A DNA stretch of 64,000 nt from Alsobacter sp046349155. Its GTDB lineage: Bacteria; Pseudomonadota; Alphaproteobacteria; Rhizobiales; Beijerinckiaceae. A model generated the notes under the pieces. That model was not told the DNA's origin and did not search any database. It worked only from the letters and a program-made list of their open reading frames with translations. The translations under genes were made by a program, and so were the position numbers. Location: assembly GCA_046349155.1 (NCBI GenBank), contig JAXMCW010000001.1, forward strand, positions 1,116,001 through 1,180,000, written 5' to 3'. Shown here piece after piece: positions 42,800 to 50,615 of this stretch. The stretch's first letter is position 1. Each line of letters begins with the position of its first letter.

Positions 42800-44435
42800 G
42801 CTCAGGCCCTATCAGCGCGCGGCGATCGACGCCGTTTTCGAGTACTGGGCGACCGAGGGCGGCAGCCCGCTTATTGACCTCGCGACCGGCGTCGGCAAAA
42901 GCGTGGTGATCGCTACACTGCTGCGCGAGCTCTACGAGCGCTACCCGCACATGCGGGTGCTTGTCCTCGTGCACGTCCGCGAGCTCGTCCAGCAGGACTA
43001 CCAGGCGTTGGTCAGGGCATGGCCATCGGCACCGGCCGGGATCAACTCGGCGGGCCTCGGCCGTCGCGACCTGCGCCACCCCATCCTCTTTGCCTCGATC
43101 CAGTCTGTGCATCGCTACGCCCACGCGATGGGCCGCCGCGACCTCGTGCTGATCGACGAGGCGCACCTGGTGCCCAAGGCCGGCGACGGCATGTACCAGG
43201 CCCTCTTCAAGGACATGCGGTCGATCAACCCGGACCTGCGGGTGTTTGGCTGCACGGCCACGCCTTATCGGCTCGACTCGGGGCGTCTCGATCGCGGCAA
43301 GGACCGGTTCTTCGACAAGACTGTCTACAGCTACGGGATCGGCGAGGGTGTTCGGGATGGCTTCCTCTCGCCTCTGATTTCGAAGGGCATGGCCACCGAG
43401 ATCGATGTGTCGGCAGTGACCAGGCGCGGAGGCGAGTTCGTGCCCGGCGCGCTGGAGCAAGCCGCCGATCGCGATGAGGTCACGCGCGCGGCCGTCGACG
43501 AGCTCGTCCAGTACGGCGCCGACCGGCGTTCCTGGCTCGTCTTCTGCTCGGGCCTTGAGCACGCTGAGCACGTAGCCCAGGAGATCCGCTCGCGCGGAAT
43601 CTCGGTTGCTATCGTGACGGGCAAGACGCCGAAGGCAGAGCGCGCTGCGACGCTGGAGGCCTTCAAGGCCGGCCGGATCCGCTGCATCACCAACGTCTCC
43701 GTCCTCACCACCGGCTTCGACGCCCCGGCCGTCGACCTGGTTGCGCTGCTGCGGCCGACGCTCTCGACCGGGCTCTACGTCCAGATGCTCGGCCGCGGCA
43801 CACGCCTCGCGCCGGGCAAGAAGAACTGCCTGGTGCTCGACTTCTCGGGGAACGTCCGCCGGCACGGGCCGGTCGACCATGTGCGCGTGCAGTCCAGCGG
43901 CGGCGGGCGAGGGGAGGGCGAGGCCAGCACGGGCATCGAGTCCGTCCGGGCCAAGCCGTGCCTGCACTGCATGACCTATAGCCCAATCCAGGCGCGCGAG
44001 TGCGCCGAGTGCGGCACGCCATTCGTGGATACGCCGAAGCATCAGGCGCGCGCCGACACCGCGCCGGTCCTGTCCGGCAAGGTCAATGACGGCTGGGAGG
44101 ATGTCTCGGACGTCTCCGTCTACCGCCATGTGAAGCGCAGTGGCGAGGGACTGCCGACCATGCGGGTCGAGTACGGCTGCGGCGTCGGCACCTACCGCGA
44201 GTGGTTGGCCTTCGAGCATGAGGGACACGGCGCGCGAAAGGCGGCGTCCTGGTGGCTCGGCCGAGGTGGCAAGCTGCCAATTCCAGCCAGCGTCGACGAG
44301 GCAATCCGCCGCTTCAACGCCAGGGAGCTGCGCGAGATCATCGCCGTCCGTGTGGAGAACGACGGCGAGTTCGACCGGGTCACGGCCTGGCGCTGCGTGG
44401 AGCGCGCGACCGACCTCTTCGGAGAGGTCGCATGA
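42792..44435 (+). CDS. SF2 DEAD/DEAH-type helicase
   Basis: The 547-residue helicase has motif I DLATGVGKSVVIA (about residues 29-41), motif II LIDEAH, motif III GCTATPYR and motif VI QMLGRGTR. A four-cysteine knuckle (CLHC...CAEC, near residues 395-412) is followed by a C-terminal domain of unknown role. Phage enzymes of this type unwind DNA during replication or recombination. Confidence 0.93.
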   Translation: MHELRPYQRAAIDAVFEYWATEGGSPLIDLATGVGKSVVIATLLRELYERYPHMRVLVLVHVRELVQQDYQALVRAWPSAPAGINSAGLGRRDLRHPILFASIQSVHRYAHAMGRRDLVLIDEAHLVPKAGDGMYQALFKDMRSINPDLRVFGCTATPYRLDSGRLDRGKDRFFDKTVYSYGIGEGVRDGFLSPLISKGMATEIDVSAVTRRGGEFVPGALEQAADRDEVTRAAVDELVQYGADRRSWLVFCSGLEHAEHVAQEIRSRGISVAIVTGKTPKAERAATLEAFKAGRIRCITNVSVLTTGFDAPAVDLVALLRPTLSTGLYVQMLGRGTRLAPGKKNCLVLDFSGNVRRHGPVDHVRVQSSGGGRGEGEASTGIESVRAKPCLHCMTYSPIQARECAECGTPFVDTPKHQARADTAPVLSGKVNDGWEDVSDVSVYRHVKRSGEGLPTMRVEYGCGVGTYREWLAFEHEGHGARKAASWWLGRGGKLPIPASVDEAIRRFNARELREIIAVRVENDGEFDRVTAWRCVERATDLFGEVA

Positions 44436-44992
44436 CGATCGACCTCCCGCTCTTCCGCTACGGCATGATCATGTGTGACCCGCCCTGGGCCTTCGAGGCC
44501 TGGTCCGAAAAGGGCAAGCTCCAGAAGGCTCCGGAAGTCCACTACGGCACGATGCCGATCGACGAGATCGCGGCACTGCCGGTGGGTCACCTTGCCGGCA
44601 GGGACTGCGTCCTGTGGCTCTGGGCCACGCACCCGATGATCGATCAGCAGATTGAGGTCCTGCGCGCGTGGGGCTTTCGCTTCGCAACCTCCGGCGTCTG
44701 GGTGAAGCGCACCAGGTCGGGCAAGCTCGCCTTCGGCACCGGCTACCGCCTTCGCTGCGCGTCCGAGCCATTCCTCATCGGCGTCGTCGGGAATCCGACC
44801 ACGGCACGCGACGTGCGCACCGTCATCGAGGGCCCAATCCGGCAACACTCCCGCAAGCCGGACGAAGCCTACAGGGAAGCCGAGCGGATGGTCGGCGCGG
44901 TGTACCGCGCGGACCTGTTCAGCCGGCAGTCGAGGCCGGGATGGGATGGGTGGGGGAACGAGGCCACAAAGTTCGACGGAGCAACAGCGTGA
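44432..44992 (+). CDS. MT-A70-family adenine methyltransferase
   Basis: A 186-residue protein with the catalytic DPPW (residues 16-19) and WLWATHPMIDQ, typical of MT-A70 N6-adenine DNA methyltransferases. It could protect phage DNA from host restriction or mark the origin. No paired restriction gene is present. ATG overlaps the helicase stop by 4 bp. Confidence 0.9.
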   Translation: MTIDLPLFRYGMIMCDPPWAFEAWSEKGKLQKAPEVHYGTMPIDEIAALPVGHLAGRDCVLWLWATHPMIDQQIEVLRAWGFRFATSGVWVKRTRSGKLAFGTGYRLRCASEPFLIGVVGNPTTARDVRTVIEGPIRQHSRKPDEAYREAERMVGAVYRADLFSRQSRPGWDGWGNEATKFDGATA

Positions 44993-45159
44993 AGGACGCC
45001 GACTCCAACGCCGTCATAAACGGCAGCATCCAGCTCATCGGCATGGTCTGCATCGTCGCTGGTGCCTGGTCCCAGTGGGGAACCGCAGCTGGGCTGCTCG
45101 CTCTCGGTTTCTTCGCAATCCTGATCGGATCCATCGGTGGCAAGCGGACGAAGCCATGA
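44989..45159 (+). CDS. Small phage membrane protein
   Basis: A 56-residue product with two hydrophobic segments (LIGMVCIVAGAWSQW and AAGLLALGFFAILIGSIGG). GTG start and stop both overlap neighbours by 4 bp. A small holin-like or anchoring role is possible but unsupported. Confidence 0.6.
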   Translation: MKDADSNAVINGSIQLIGMVCIVAGAWSQWGTAAGLLALGFFAILIGSIGGKRTKP

Positions 45160-45425
45160 CCGGCATTCTCAACCCTATCAAGGCCGACCGCGAGGCGCGG
45201 CTTTCGAAGCACGTGTACAGCACCTTCCAGCAGTTCTTGAAGGACAACCCCCTGACCCCGCGGCAGGACTTGGTATCGACCTACGTGCAGATGCTCTTCA
45301 TGCACGCGATCCAATGCGCGATCGTCGAAGGCGGGGGCATGTCGGCAGACGAAACCGCGGCCGTGGCGCGAGCGGCCCACGCGCATTCGATGGCGGGGCT
45401 CAACCGGGCCCGACGGACGCAGTGA
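45156..45425 (+). CDS. Small phage protein, unknown
   Basis: An 89-residue helical protein (MTGILNPIKADREARLSKHVYSTFQQFLKDNPLTPRQD...). It overlaps the membrane protein gene by 4 bp and is 4 bp before the next gene. No family recognised. Confidence 0.65.
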   Translation: MTGILNPIKADREARLSKHVYSTFQQFLKDNPLTPRQDLVSTYVQMLFMHAIQCAIVEGGGMSADETAAVARAAHAHSMAGLNRARRTQ

Positions 45426-45429
45426 TGCA

Positions 45430-45795
45430 ATGAGCGCCCAGCTTCTCCGAGACCTATCCTACTCGACTTGCTTCATCTGCGGCGACCCTGGGGCTGGCCT
45501 CGGCTTCTCGCCCTCCGACGAGTTCAAAGTCCGGCCGAAATGGCTGTGCGATGACCCGCTCTGCCTCGGCTCGGCCAGAAAGGCCTACGACATGTCCTCT
45601 TCACATCGGACCGCCCAGGCTCTGGAAGCGCGGGACAAGGGTGGGGAGGCCGCCGGCGCCTACCTCGAGGAGATCGGCAAGACGGACATCGGAGAGCTCA
45701 CGCTGGAGGAGTGGCGGGAGTTCCTGGATCGGTTCGTTCGCGCCCGGGCAGATCATCTGCGCAGGCTGGCAGCCAGCTTCGCGCCGCCATTCTGA
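45430..45795 (+). CDS. Phage protein with four-cysteine N-terminus
   Basis: A 121-residue protein with CFICG near residue 14 and CDDPLC near residue 40, which may bind zinc, and a helical C-terminal half (LTLEEWREFLDRFVRARADHLRRLAA). It lies directly before the primase/helicase gene. No family recognised. Confidence 0.68.
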   Translation: MSAQLLRDLSYSTCFICGDPGAGLGFSPSDEFKVRPKWLCDDPLCLGSARKAYDMSSSHRTAQALEARDKGGEAAGAYLEEIGKTDIGELTLEEWREFLDRFVRARADHLRRLAASFAPPF

Positions 45796-45818
45796 CCGCA
45801 TCACCCTTGGGGCCAGGG

Positions 45819-48044
45819 ATGATGCTTGCCGAAGAGATCCCGACTTTGCCCGCCGCCCTGGCGGACCTGGCGCCCCTGCGGCGCTGGGTGGCGTGGCGCT
45901 GGGAGACGCGCAACGGGAAAACCACCAAGGTCCCCAAGACCCGTGGCAACCGTGGCGCGTCGACCCGGCTCGAGTCGGACTGGCTGACCTACGAGCAGGC
46001 GGCTCTCATCGGCGGTAGTGGTGTGGGATTCGTGCTGTCCGGCGTGAACTCGCGCGACCTGGTGGCGATCGACCTCGACAAGGTGCGCACCAAGGAGACT
46101 GGCGAGCTGCTGCCTTGGGCGGCCGAACTCGTGGAGACGTGCGCCAGCTACACCGAGGTGACGCCGTCCGAGAGCGGCCTGCGCATCATTGGGACTGGTC
46201 TCGAAGTGCCGGACGGCATCGAGCGGCGCGTCCAGCATCCTCAAGGAGGTTCGTTCGAGCTCTATGCCTGTCCCACGGCCAGGTACGTCACGGTGACGGG
46301 CTGGCAGTTGCGGGGAACGGCCGATCACCGTGCCGACATCTCCAAGCCATTCCTGGAGCTCCTGAGCCTCGCGCCGAACGTCCAGTCGGTGCCGACCTAC
46401 ATCGCGCCGGTCTTCTCGCGCGGTGAGGACATCGATCCTGACACGGTCAGCTACGCCGTCATGGAGCACGTCACCCACGTGCACGAGGGCGCAGACCGCT
46501 CGGGTAACTTCTACGCGGTCGTTTGCGAGCTCAAGGACGCCGGTCATCCGCCTCAGGCCATCACGCGATTCCTGGAGCGCTACCCAAACGGCTGCGCCGC
46601 CAAGTATCGCGGCCGCCTCGAGCAGGAGGTCAGGCGCGCTTGGATGAAGGCGCCTGATCCGACACCCATACAGGTGGTATTCGCGCCGTCGACTGCTGTG
46701 CCCGCCCATGATCCGGAAACCGGCGAGGTCCTGGACGAGACTCCTGCGCCCACAGCGGCCGCCGAATCGGTGATCCCCGTCTCCGACGAGCTCCCCGACG
46801 AGCTCACCCGCGTGCCGGGCCTTCTAGGAGAGGTTGTGGACTGGATCGAGGCGAGCGCCAGGCGGCCGAACCGCACTCTCGCTCTCGGCGCGGCAATCAC
46901 AACTGTCGGAACGCTCATGGGACGCCGGACCGCCGGCCCGACGCTGTCAGGCACGCACCTCTACATCGTCGCCCTGGCGCCCTCGGGCGCCGGCAAGGAC
47001 CATCCCCTGCGCATGGTGATGGAGCTCATCAAGGCGGCCAACGCCGGCCACCTGCTGGGCCCGGACGAGTTCATCTCCATGCCGGCCGTGATCCAGTTCC
47101 TGAAGCGCTCTCCGCTCTCCGTGTGCCCCATGGACGAGATCGGGGCCTTCCTGAAGCGTCTGAGCCATCATCGTGCGAGCCCGTACGAGAAGAGCGTCAC
47201 CAAGATGCTCCGCACGGCCTGGGGCGCGTCCTTCAAGACCATCACGACCCCGGAGTGGGGGTCGAAGCAGATGGAGGAGATCTGGTTTCCCGCACTCTCA
47301 ATCTTCGGCGTCTCGACCCCGGCGGAGTTCTTCGAGGCGCTCGAGGGCGGTGACGTCGTGAACGGCTTCCTCAACCGCTTCCTGCTGCTAACGAGCTCGA
47401 AGCGGACGCGGGACGTGACGCCGAAGGCCGACCCGCTGAATGTGCCTCCGGCGCTGGCCAAGGCCCTCACTGATCTGTTCATCACCACCAACCGCATCAC
47501 GGCCAGCGACCTGAAAAAGCCGATCGGCACCCATGCCGATCCGCGGAGCGTGACCTGGTCGCGGGACGGCAAGGCCGAGCCTCTCTTCGAATTGCTCAAG
47601 GCCGACGTAGAGCGGATTTGTGCGGATGACGAGATCGAGCCTTTCTTTGCCAGGACGGTCGAGATGGCGCTCCGGCTGGCAACGATCCGTGCCGTCGGCC
47701 GAAACCTGAGCAAGCGGGCCGTCGATCAGGGCGACATGGAGTGGGGCAGAGACCTCGCGCTTTGGTCCGCCCGGCGCATGGCGAAGGCCGCGCGTGGCTA
47801 CATCGCCGAGAACCAGACCCAGAGCTTCTCCAACCGCGTTCTGCGGGCCGTGGAGCGTAAGGGCGGCCGCATTAGCCACCGCGACCTGCAGCGATCACTG
47901 AAAGGCGCCATCAAGCCACGGGAGCTCGCGGACATTCTCAAGAACCTGCTCGAGGCGGAGATGCTGCGGGAGGAGCGGACCGTGCCGGCGGGCGGCGGGA
48001 CGCCGAGCAGGTGGTACGTGGCGGCGGCGATGGAAACACACTAG
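45819..48044 (+). CDS. Phage replicative primase/helicase
   Basis: The 741-residue protein joins an N-terminal primase-polymerase-like part (LRRWVAWRWETRNGKTTKVPKT, VAIDLDKV, TPSESGLRIIGTG) to a helicase-like ATPase with P-loop APSGAGKDHPLRM (about residue 385; Asp replaces the usual Ser/Thr) and CPMDEIGAFL as Walker B. A C-terminal winged-helix region follows. It should start replication at the adjacent iteron region. ATG 45819 or 45822. Confidence 0.85.
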   Translation: MMLAEEIPTLPAALADLAPLRRWVAWRWETRNGKTTKVPKTRGNRGASTRLESDWLTYEQAALIGGSGVGFVLSGVNSRDLVAIDLDKVRTKETGELLPWAAELVETCASYTEVTPSESGLRIIGTGLEVPDGIERRVQHPQGGSFELYACPTARYVTVTGWQLRGTADHRADISKPFLELLSLAPNVQSVPTYIAPVFSRGEDIDPDTVSYAVMEHVTHVHEGADRSGNFYAVVCELKDAGHPPQAITRFLERYPNGCAAKYRGRLEQEVRRAWMKAPDPTPIQVVFAPSTAVPAHDPETGEVLDETPAPTAAAESVIPVSDELPDELTRVPGLLGEVVDWIEASARRPNRTLALGAAITTVGTLMGRRTAGPTLSGTHLYIVALAPSGAGKDHPLRMVMELIKAANAGHLLGPDEFISMPAVIQFLKRSPLSVCPMDEIGAFLKRLSHHRASPYEKSVTKMLRTAWGASFKTITTPEWGSKQMEEIWFPALSIFGVSTPAEFFEALEGGDVVNGFLNRFLLLTSSKRTRDVTPKADPLNVPPALAKALTDLFITTNRITASDLKKPIGTHADPRSVTWSRDGKAEPLFELLKADVERICADDEIEPFFARTVEMALRLATIRAVGRNLSKRAVDQGDMEWGRDLALWSARRMAKAARGYIAENQTQSFSNRVLRAVERKGGRISHRDLQRSLKGAIKPRELADILKNLLEAEMLREERTVPAGGGTPSRWYVAAAMETH

Positions 48045-48109
48045 CACGGAGTGCAAAAGGCTTCATTGCACACTGATGCCCCAGAGCTCAAAGCAAAAAA
48101 AGCTCTACT

Positions 48110-48553
48110 TTAGTGCTGACTCTTTTTACGCTGCGGTCCATTCATGTTCCTTGCTCGAGCATAACAAGAGCCGACAACATACCCTCCAGGACCAAAGATC
48201 TGCTTACTACCTTCGGTGTGCCATTGGCAATGAATCGTTGTGGCATCCTGGGCCAAGCATTGAACATCAAATACTTCTTGACCACCATACTCTCGGTAGC
48301 ACGGAGATCTCAAGATCCACCCAGAGTTTTTTGGCACGTGAAAATAAAAATCATCACTAATTGAATCCCATGTCCCAGCATTTATTTGAATTCGCTCTGT
48401 AGAACAAACATCAGTTCCCAATGCAATATTGAATCCACATTTCAGAACTAAGCTAAGTTTCGGACTCAAGCGTGTAGGGTTTGCTTGTAGGTCTGCTTAA
48501 TAAGCAGGAATAGATAAAAATGCGAATAATCCGACGATCCAAGCGATCTTCAT
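48110..48553 (-). pseudogene. Exported-protein gene interrupted by TAA in the signal peptide
   Basis: From ATG 48553, with an AGGAG ribosome-binding site, the minus strand encodes MKIAWIVGLFAFLSIPAY, then TAA (48499-48497), then in the same frame ADLQANPTRLSPKLSLVLKC and a 127-residue remainder ending at 48110. The stop sits at the expected signal-cleavage point. The region is low-GC and reversed relative to its neighbours, a moron-type insertion. The mature part has about six cysteines; function unknown. Initiation downstream of the stop would give a protein without export signal. Confidence 0.7.
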
Positions 48554-48665
48554 GACGTGCTCCTGCAAAAGGCGTCACTTATACTTTCTCGAAGTATCTT
48601 TCTTATGCAATGAAAATTTTGGCTCGTGGCTGCTGGGAAACCTGGCACCGAGCGGCGACTCTCCA

Positions 48666-48898
48666 CCGCCAACCGCCTCCGCCAACCGTCGGTCGGCTAC
48701 CGCCAACCGTTCGTCGCTTGGCTGCCGCCAACCGACGGTTGGCACCTCCTTCATTTTTCAACATTAATCTATATATTTCAATCACATATACAACGGTTGG
48801 CGGTTGGCGGTGTTCGGCTGAGGGTTTGGTGTTTTCGGGTATTTTTCGGAATGTTTTTTGGGGGGGTCTAAGGGTTATTGGGGCAAATCCGCCAACCG
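48666..48898. repeat. Iteron-like repeat cluster, candidate phage origin
   Basis: The motif CCGCCAACCG occurs forward at 48666-48675, 48679-48688, 48700-48709, 48725-48734 and 48889-48898, and reversed at 48736-48743 (truncated), 48794-48803 and 48801-48810. Copies 4 and 5 form a 17-bp palindrome (48727-48743). The two groups flank an AT-rich core (48748-48792). It lies 0.6 kb after the primase/helicase gene; the 449-bp gap holds no credible gene. Confidence 0.65.
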
Positions 48899-49002
48899 TG
48901 GCCACCTCGAGCAAGGTCTTGACGCCCATCTCGCAAATCAGCGAGACCTGATGTCGGCCCATCGATCCGTGCGGACCGTCTCCCGAAGAGGAGCGGCGCA
49001 CT

Positions 49003-49527
49003 GTGATCCAAATCGCAAAGTCCAAGATCGAGAAAGCTCAGCTTGCGTCCGCAGTCCGCGGTCGTGGCAGGCCCAAGAAGGAACCAGCTCATACGCCAGT
49101 CAGCCTCATCCGCGAGCTGATCGCCGCCGAACGCATGGATGGCCGTTGGGGCTCGTGGTTCGGCATCGCCGCCATCGAAGAGCGCATTACGGCGGAGCAG
49201 TACCAAGCGGGCGTGAAGTTCGCGAACAAGGCCGAGGCGCGCGAGAGGGCGCTTGCCTCGCCAGGCTGCTCGCCCAGGGCGCAGGATATCTCGGCGGCTG
49301 GTGGACGTGCGCTCACCCATGAGGATGAGCGCACAATCAAGCGCCATCGCCGATCGCTGGAGGAGTGGGCCGACATCGAGACCACGCTCACCCCGCTCCA
49401 GATGAGGGCGCTGGACATCATTGTCGTCCAGCAGAGACAGGCCGAAGGCTACGTCCAGCAGATGACGCTGCGCGCCGGGCTGGATCGTCTCATCACGCTG
49501 TGGAAGGCGCCGAAGCGCAAGCGTTGA
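49003..49527 (+). CDS. Phage protein with AT-hook-like motif
   Basis: A 174-residue basic protein with RGRGRPKKE near residues 19-27, an AT-hook-like minor-groove motif, and a helical remainder. GTG 49003 has GAGGAG upstream. It follows the iteron/AT-rich region directly and precedes a terminator, so an origin-binding or late-regulator role is possible. No family recognised. Confidence 0.7.
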   Translation: MIQIAKSKIEKAQLASAVRGRGRPKKEPAHTPVSLIRELIAAERMDGRWGSWFGIAAIEERITAEQYQAGVKFANKAEARERALASPGCSPRAQDISAAGGRALTHEDERTIKRHRRSLEEWADIETTLTPLQMRALDIIVVQQRQAEGYVQQMTLRAGLDRLITLWKAPKRKR

Positions 49528-49571
49528 CAAATCACCCCGATGCCAGCATTTTCGGGTCGAAATTCTCAATG

Positions 49572-49603
49572 TGCCGCTCTGTTTCCACGGGGCGGCATTT
49601 TTT
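49572..49603 (+). terminator. Rho-independent terminator at the end of the early region
   Basis: TGCCGCTC (49572-49579) pairs with GGGCGGCA (49590-49597; one G-T pair) and is followed by six T (49598-49603). It separates early/replication genes from the packaging genes. Confidence 0.85.
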
Positions 49604-49629
49604 GTGCCCGCACTCGCGAGGCCACCCCA

Positions 49630-49707
49630 ATGCCCATCCTAGCTCTGTTGCTCACAAGCCTCGTTGTCGTGGGCTGGTGGTGGTCCTGCATGTTCGTGGT
49701 GGCCTGA
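49630..49707 (+). CDS. 25-residue hydrophobic peptide
   Basis: MPILALLLTSLVVVGWWWSC and five more residues form a single membrane helix. The stop overlaps the next ATG (TGATG). GAGG lies 7 bp upstream. It may anchor or pair with the coiled-coil protein that follows; a lysis role is possible but unproven. Confidence 0.45.
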   Translation: MPILALLLTSLVVVGWWWSCMFVVA

Positions 49708-49952
49708 TGGTTGACGATGCCCGCTTCGAGCGCTTGCTCGCCACGGTCGAACACCTGTCACGCTCCAACCAGGATCTCACCAAGCGCGTCCAGCAGCTCG
49801 AGGGTGAGCGCACCATGCGCTTGACTGAGCGGAAGTACCGCGCTCTGGAGAGTGACAAGGAGCCGCCGGGCGCAGCCTTTGGCGTGCGCTCGCAGGACGT
49901 GGGCGAAGAGCACAAGGCCATCGCAGACGCCATGCTCGTACCTTCCCGCTGA
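49707..49952 (+). CDS. Small coiled-coil phage protein
   Basis: An 81-residue protein with a heptad-like region (FERLLATVEHLSRSNQDLTKRVQQLEGE, residues 7-34). It is coupled to the membrane peptide upstream. No family recognised. Confidence 0.6.
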   Translation: MVDDARFERLLATVEHLSRSNQDLTKRVQQLEGERTMRLTERKYRALESDKEPPGAAFGVRSQDVGEEHKAIADAMLVPSR

Positions 49953-50030
49953 TTTCGGGGGTCCCTGGCACGTTTGCAATAATGCGGGTAAATCGGAGGC
50001 TCGATCCTTGTCTAGGTGCAAACCTGCAAA

Positions 50031-50615
50031 ATGAGTTCGCGACAGGGCATCAGCATCCGGGAGTTTGCACGGCGCGACGGCTGTTCCGACATGCTGGTTC
50101 GCAAGGCGCTCAAATCGGGCGAACTCGTTGCGCTGCCTGATGGATCGCTTGACCCGGCTCTTGTCGGAACCGGGTGGCGGCTGTCGAACCGGCGCAGTGC
50201 CGCGAACGGCAGTTCGCAGGGCGCGAATGCGTCAACGGATGGGCCGGTGCCAGGTGAAACGCCCGAGCGAGCTGCCGAGCGGATCGTCGTCGAGGAAGGT
50301 CATGCGCCGCATAGCCTCGCCGAGGCGGAGCGTATCAAGGAGAACTACCTCGCTAAGCTGAGGCAGCTGGAGTTCGACCTGAAATCCGGCGAGGTCGTGA
50401 AGGTGGCAGACGTCCAGCGGGTCCTGGCCGCTCAGTGCGCCACCATCCGCAACCGTCTGCTGTCGATCCCGGCAGAGGTCGCCCCGCGGGCGGCGATGAT
50501 GGCGGATGCCGCGCAGGTCCAGGCCTTCCTGCAAGAGGCTGTGTCGGAATCCCTCGAGGCTCTTGTCATTGACCTTGCAGCATCCGCAGACGAGCTCAGG
50601 CAACGGCTACAGTAG
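50031..50615 (+). CDS. Terminase small subunit, Nu1-like
   Basis: The 194-residue protein has an N-terminal DNA-binding segment (SIREFARRDGCSDMLVRKALKSGEL) and the dimerising region ENYLAKLRQLEFDLKSGEVVKVADVQRVLAAQ...RNRLLSIPAEVAPRAA seen in lambda Nu1-type proteins. It should recognise the packaging site. ATG 50031 is taken; GTG 50016 is in frame. It overlaps the large subunit gene. Confidence 0.82.
   Translation: MSSRQGISIREFARRDGCSDMLVRKALKSGELVALPDGSLDPALVGTGWRLSNRRSAANGSSQGANASTDGPVPGETPERAAERIVVEEGHAPHSLAEAERIKENYLAKLRQLEFDLKSGEVVKVADVQRVLAAQCATIRNRLLSIPAEVAPRAAMMADAAQVQAFLQEAVSESLEALVIDLAASADELRQRLQ

Noticed and set aside
44989..45159. Holin gene
   Set aside because: Two short hydrophobic segments alone are not enough, and no endolysin or spanin genes are nearby.
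48497..48499. Programmed readthrough or recoding of the stop in the signal peptide
   Set aside because: The codon is TAA with no downstream stimulatory structure evident; a simple nonsense mutation is the plainer reading.
48666..48898. CRISPR array
   Set aside because: Repeats are 7-10 bp, occur in both orientations and have irregular spacing, and no cas genes are present.
48610..48951. A 113-codon plus-strand ORF across the iterons
   Set aside because: Its sequence only mirrors the CCAACCG repeats (PPTVGRLPPTVRRL) and it lacks coding features; the region is better read as an origin.
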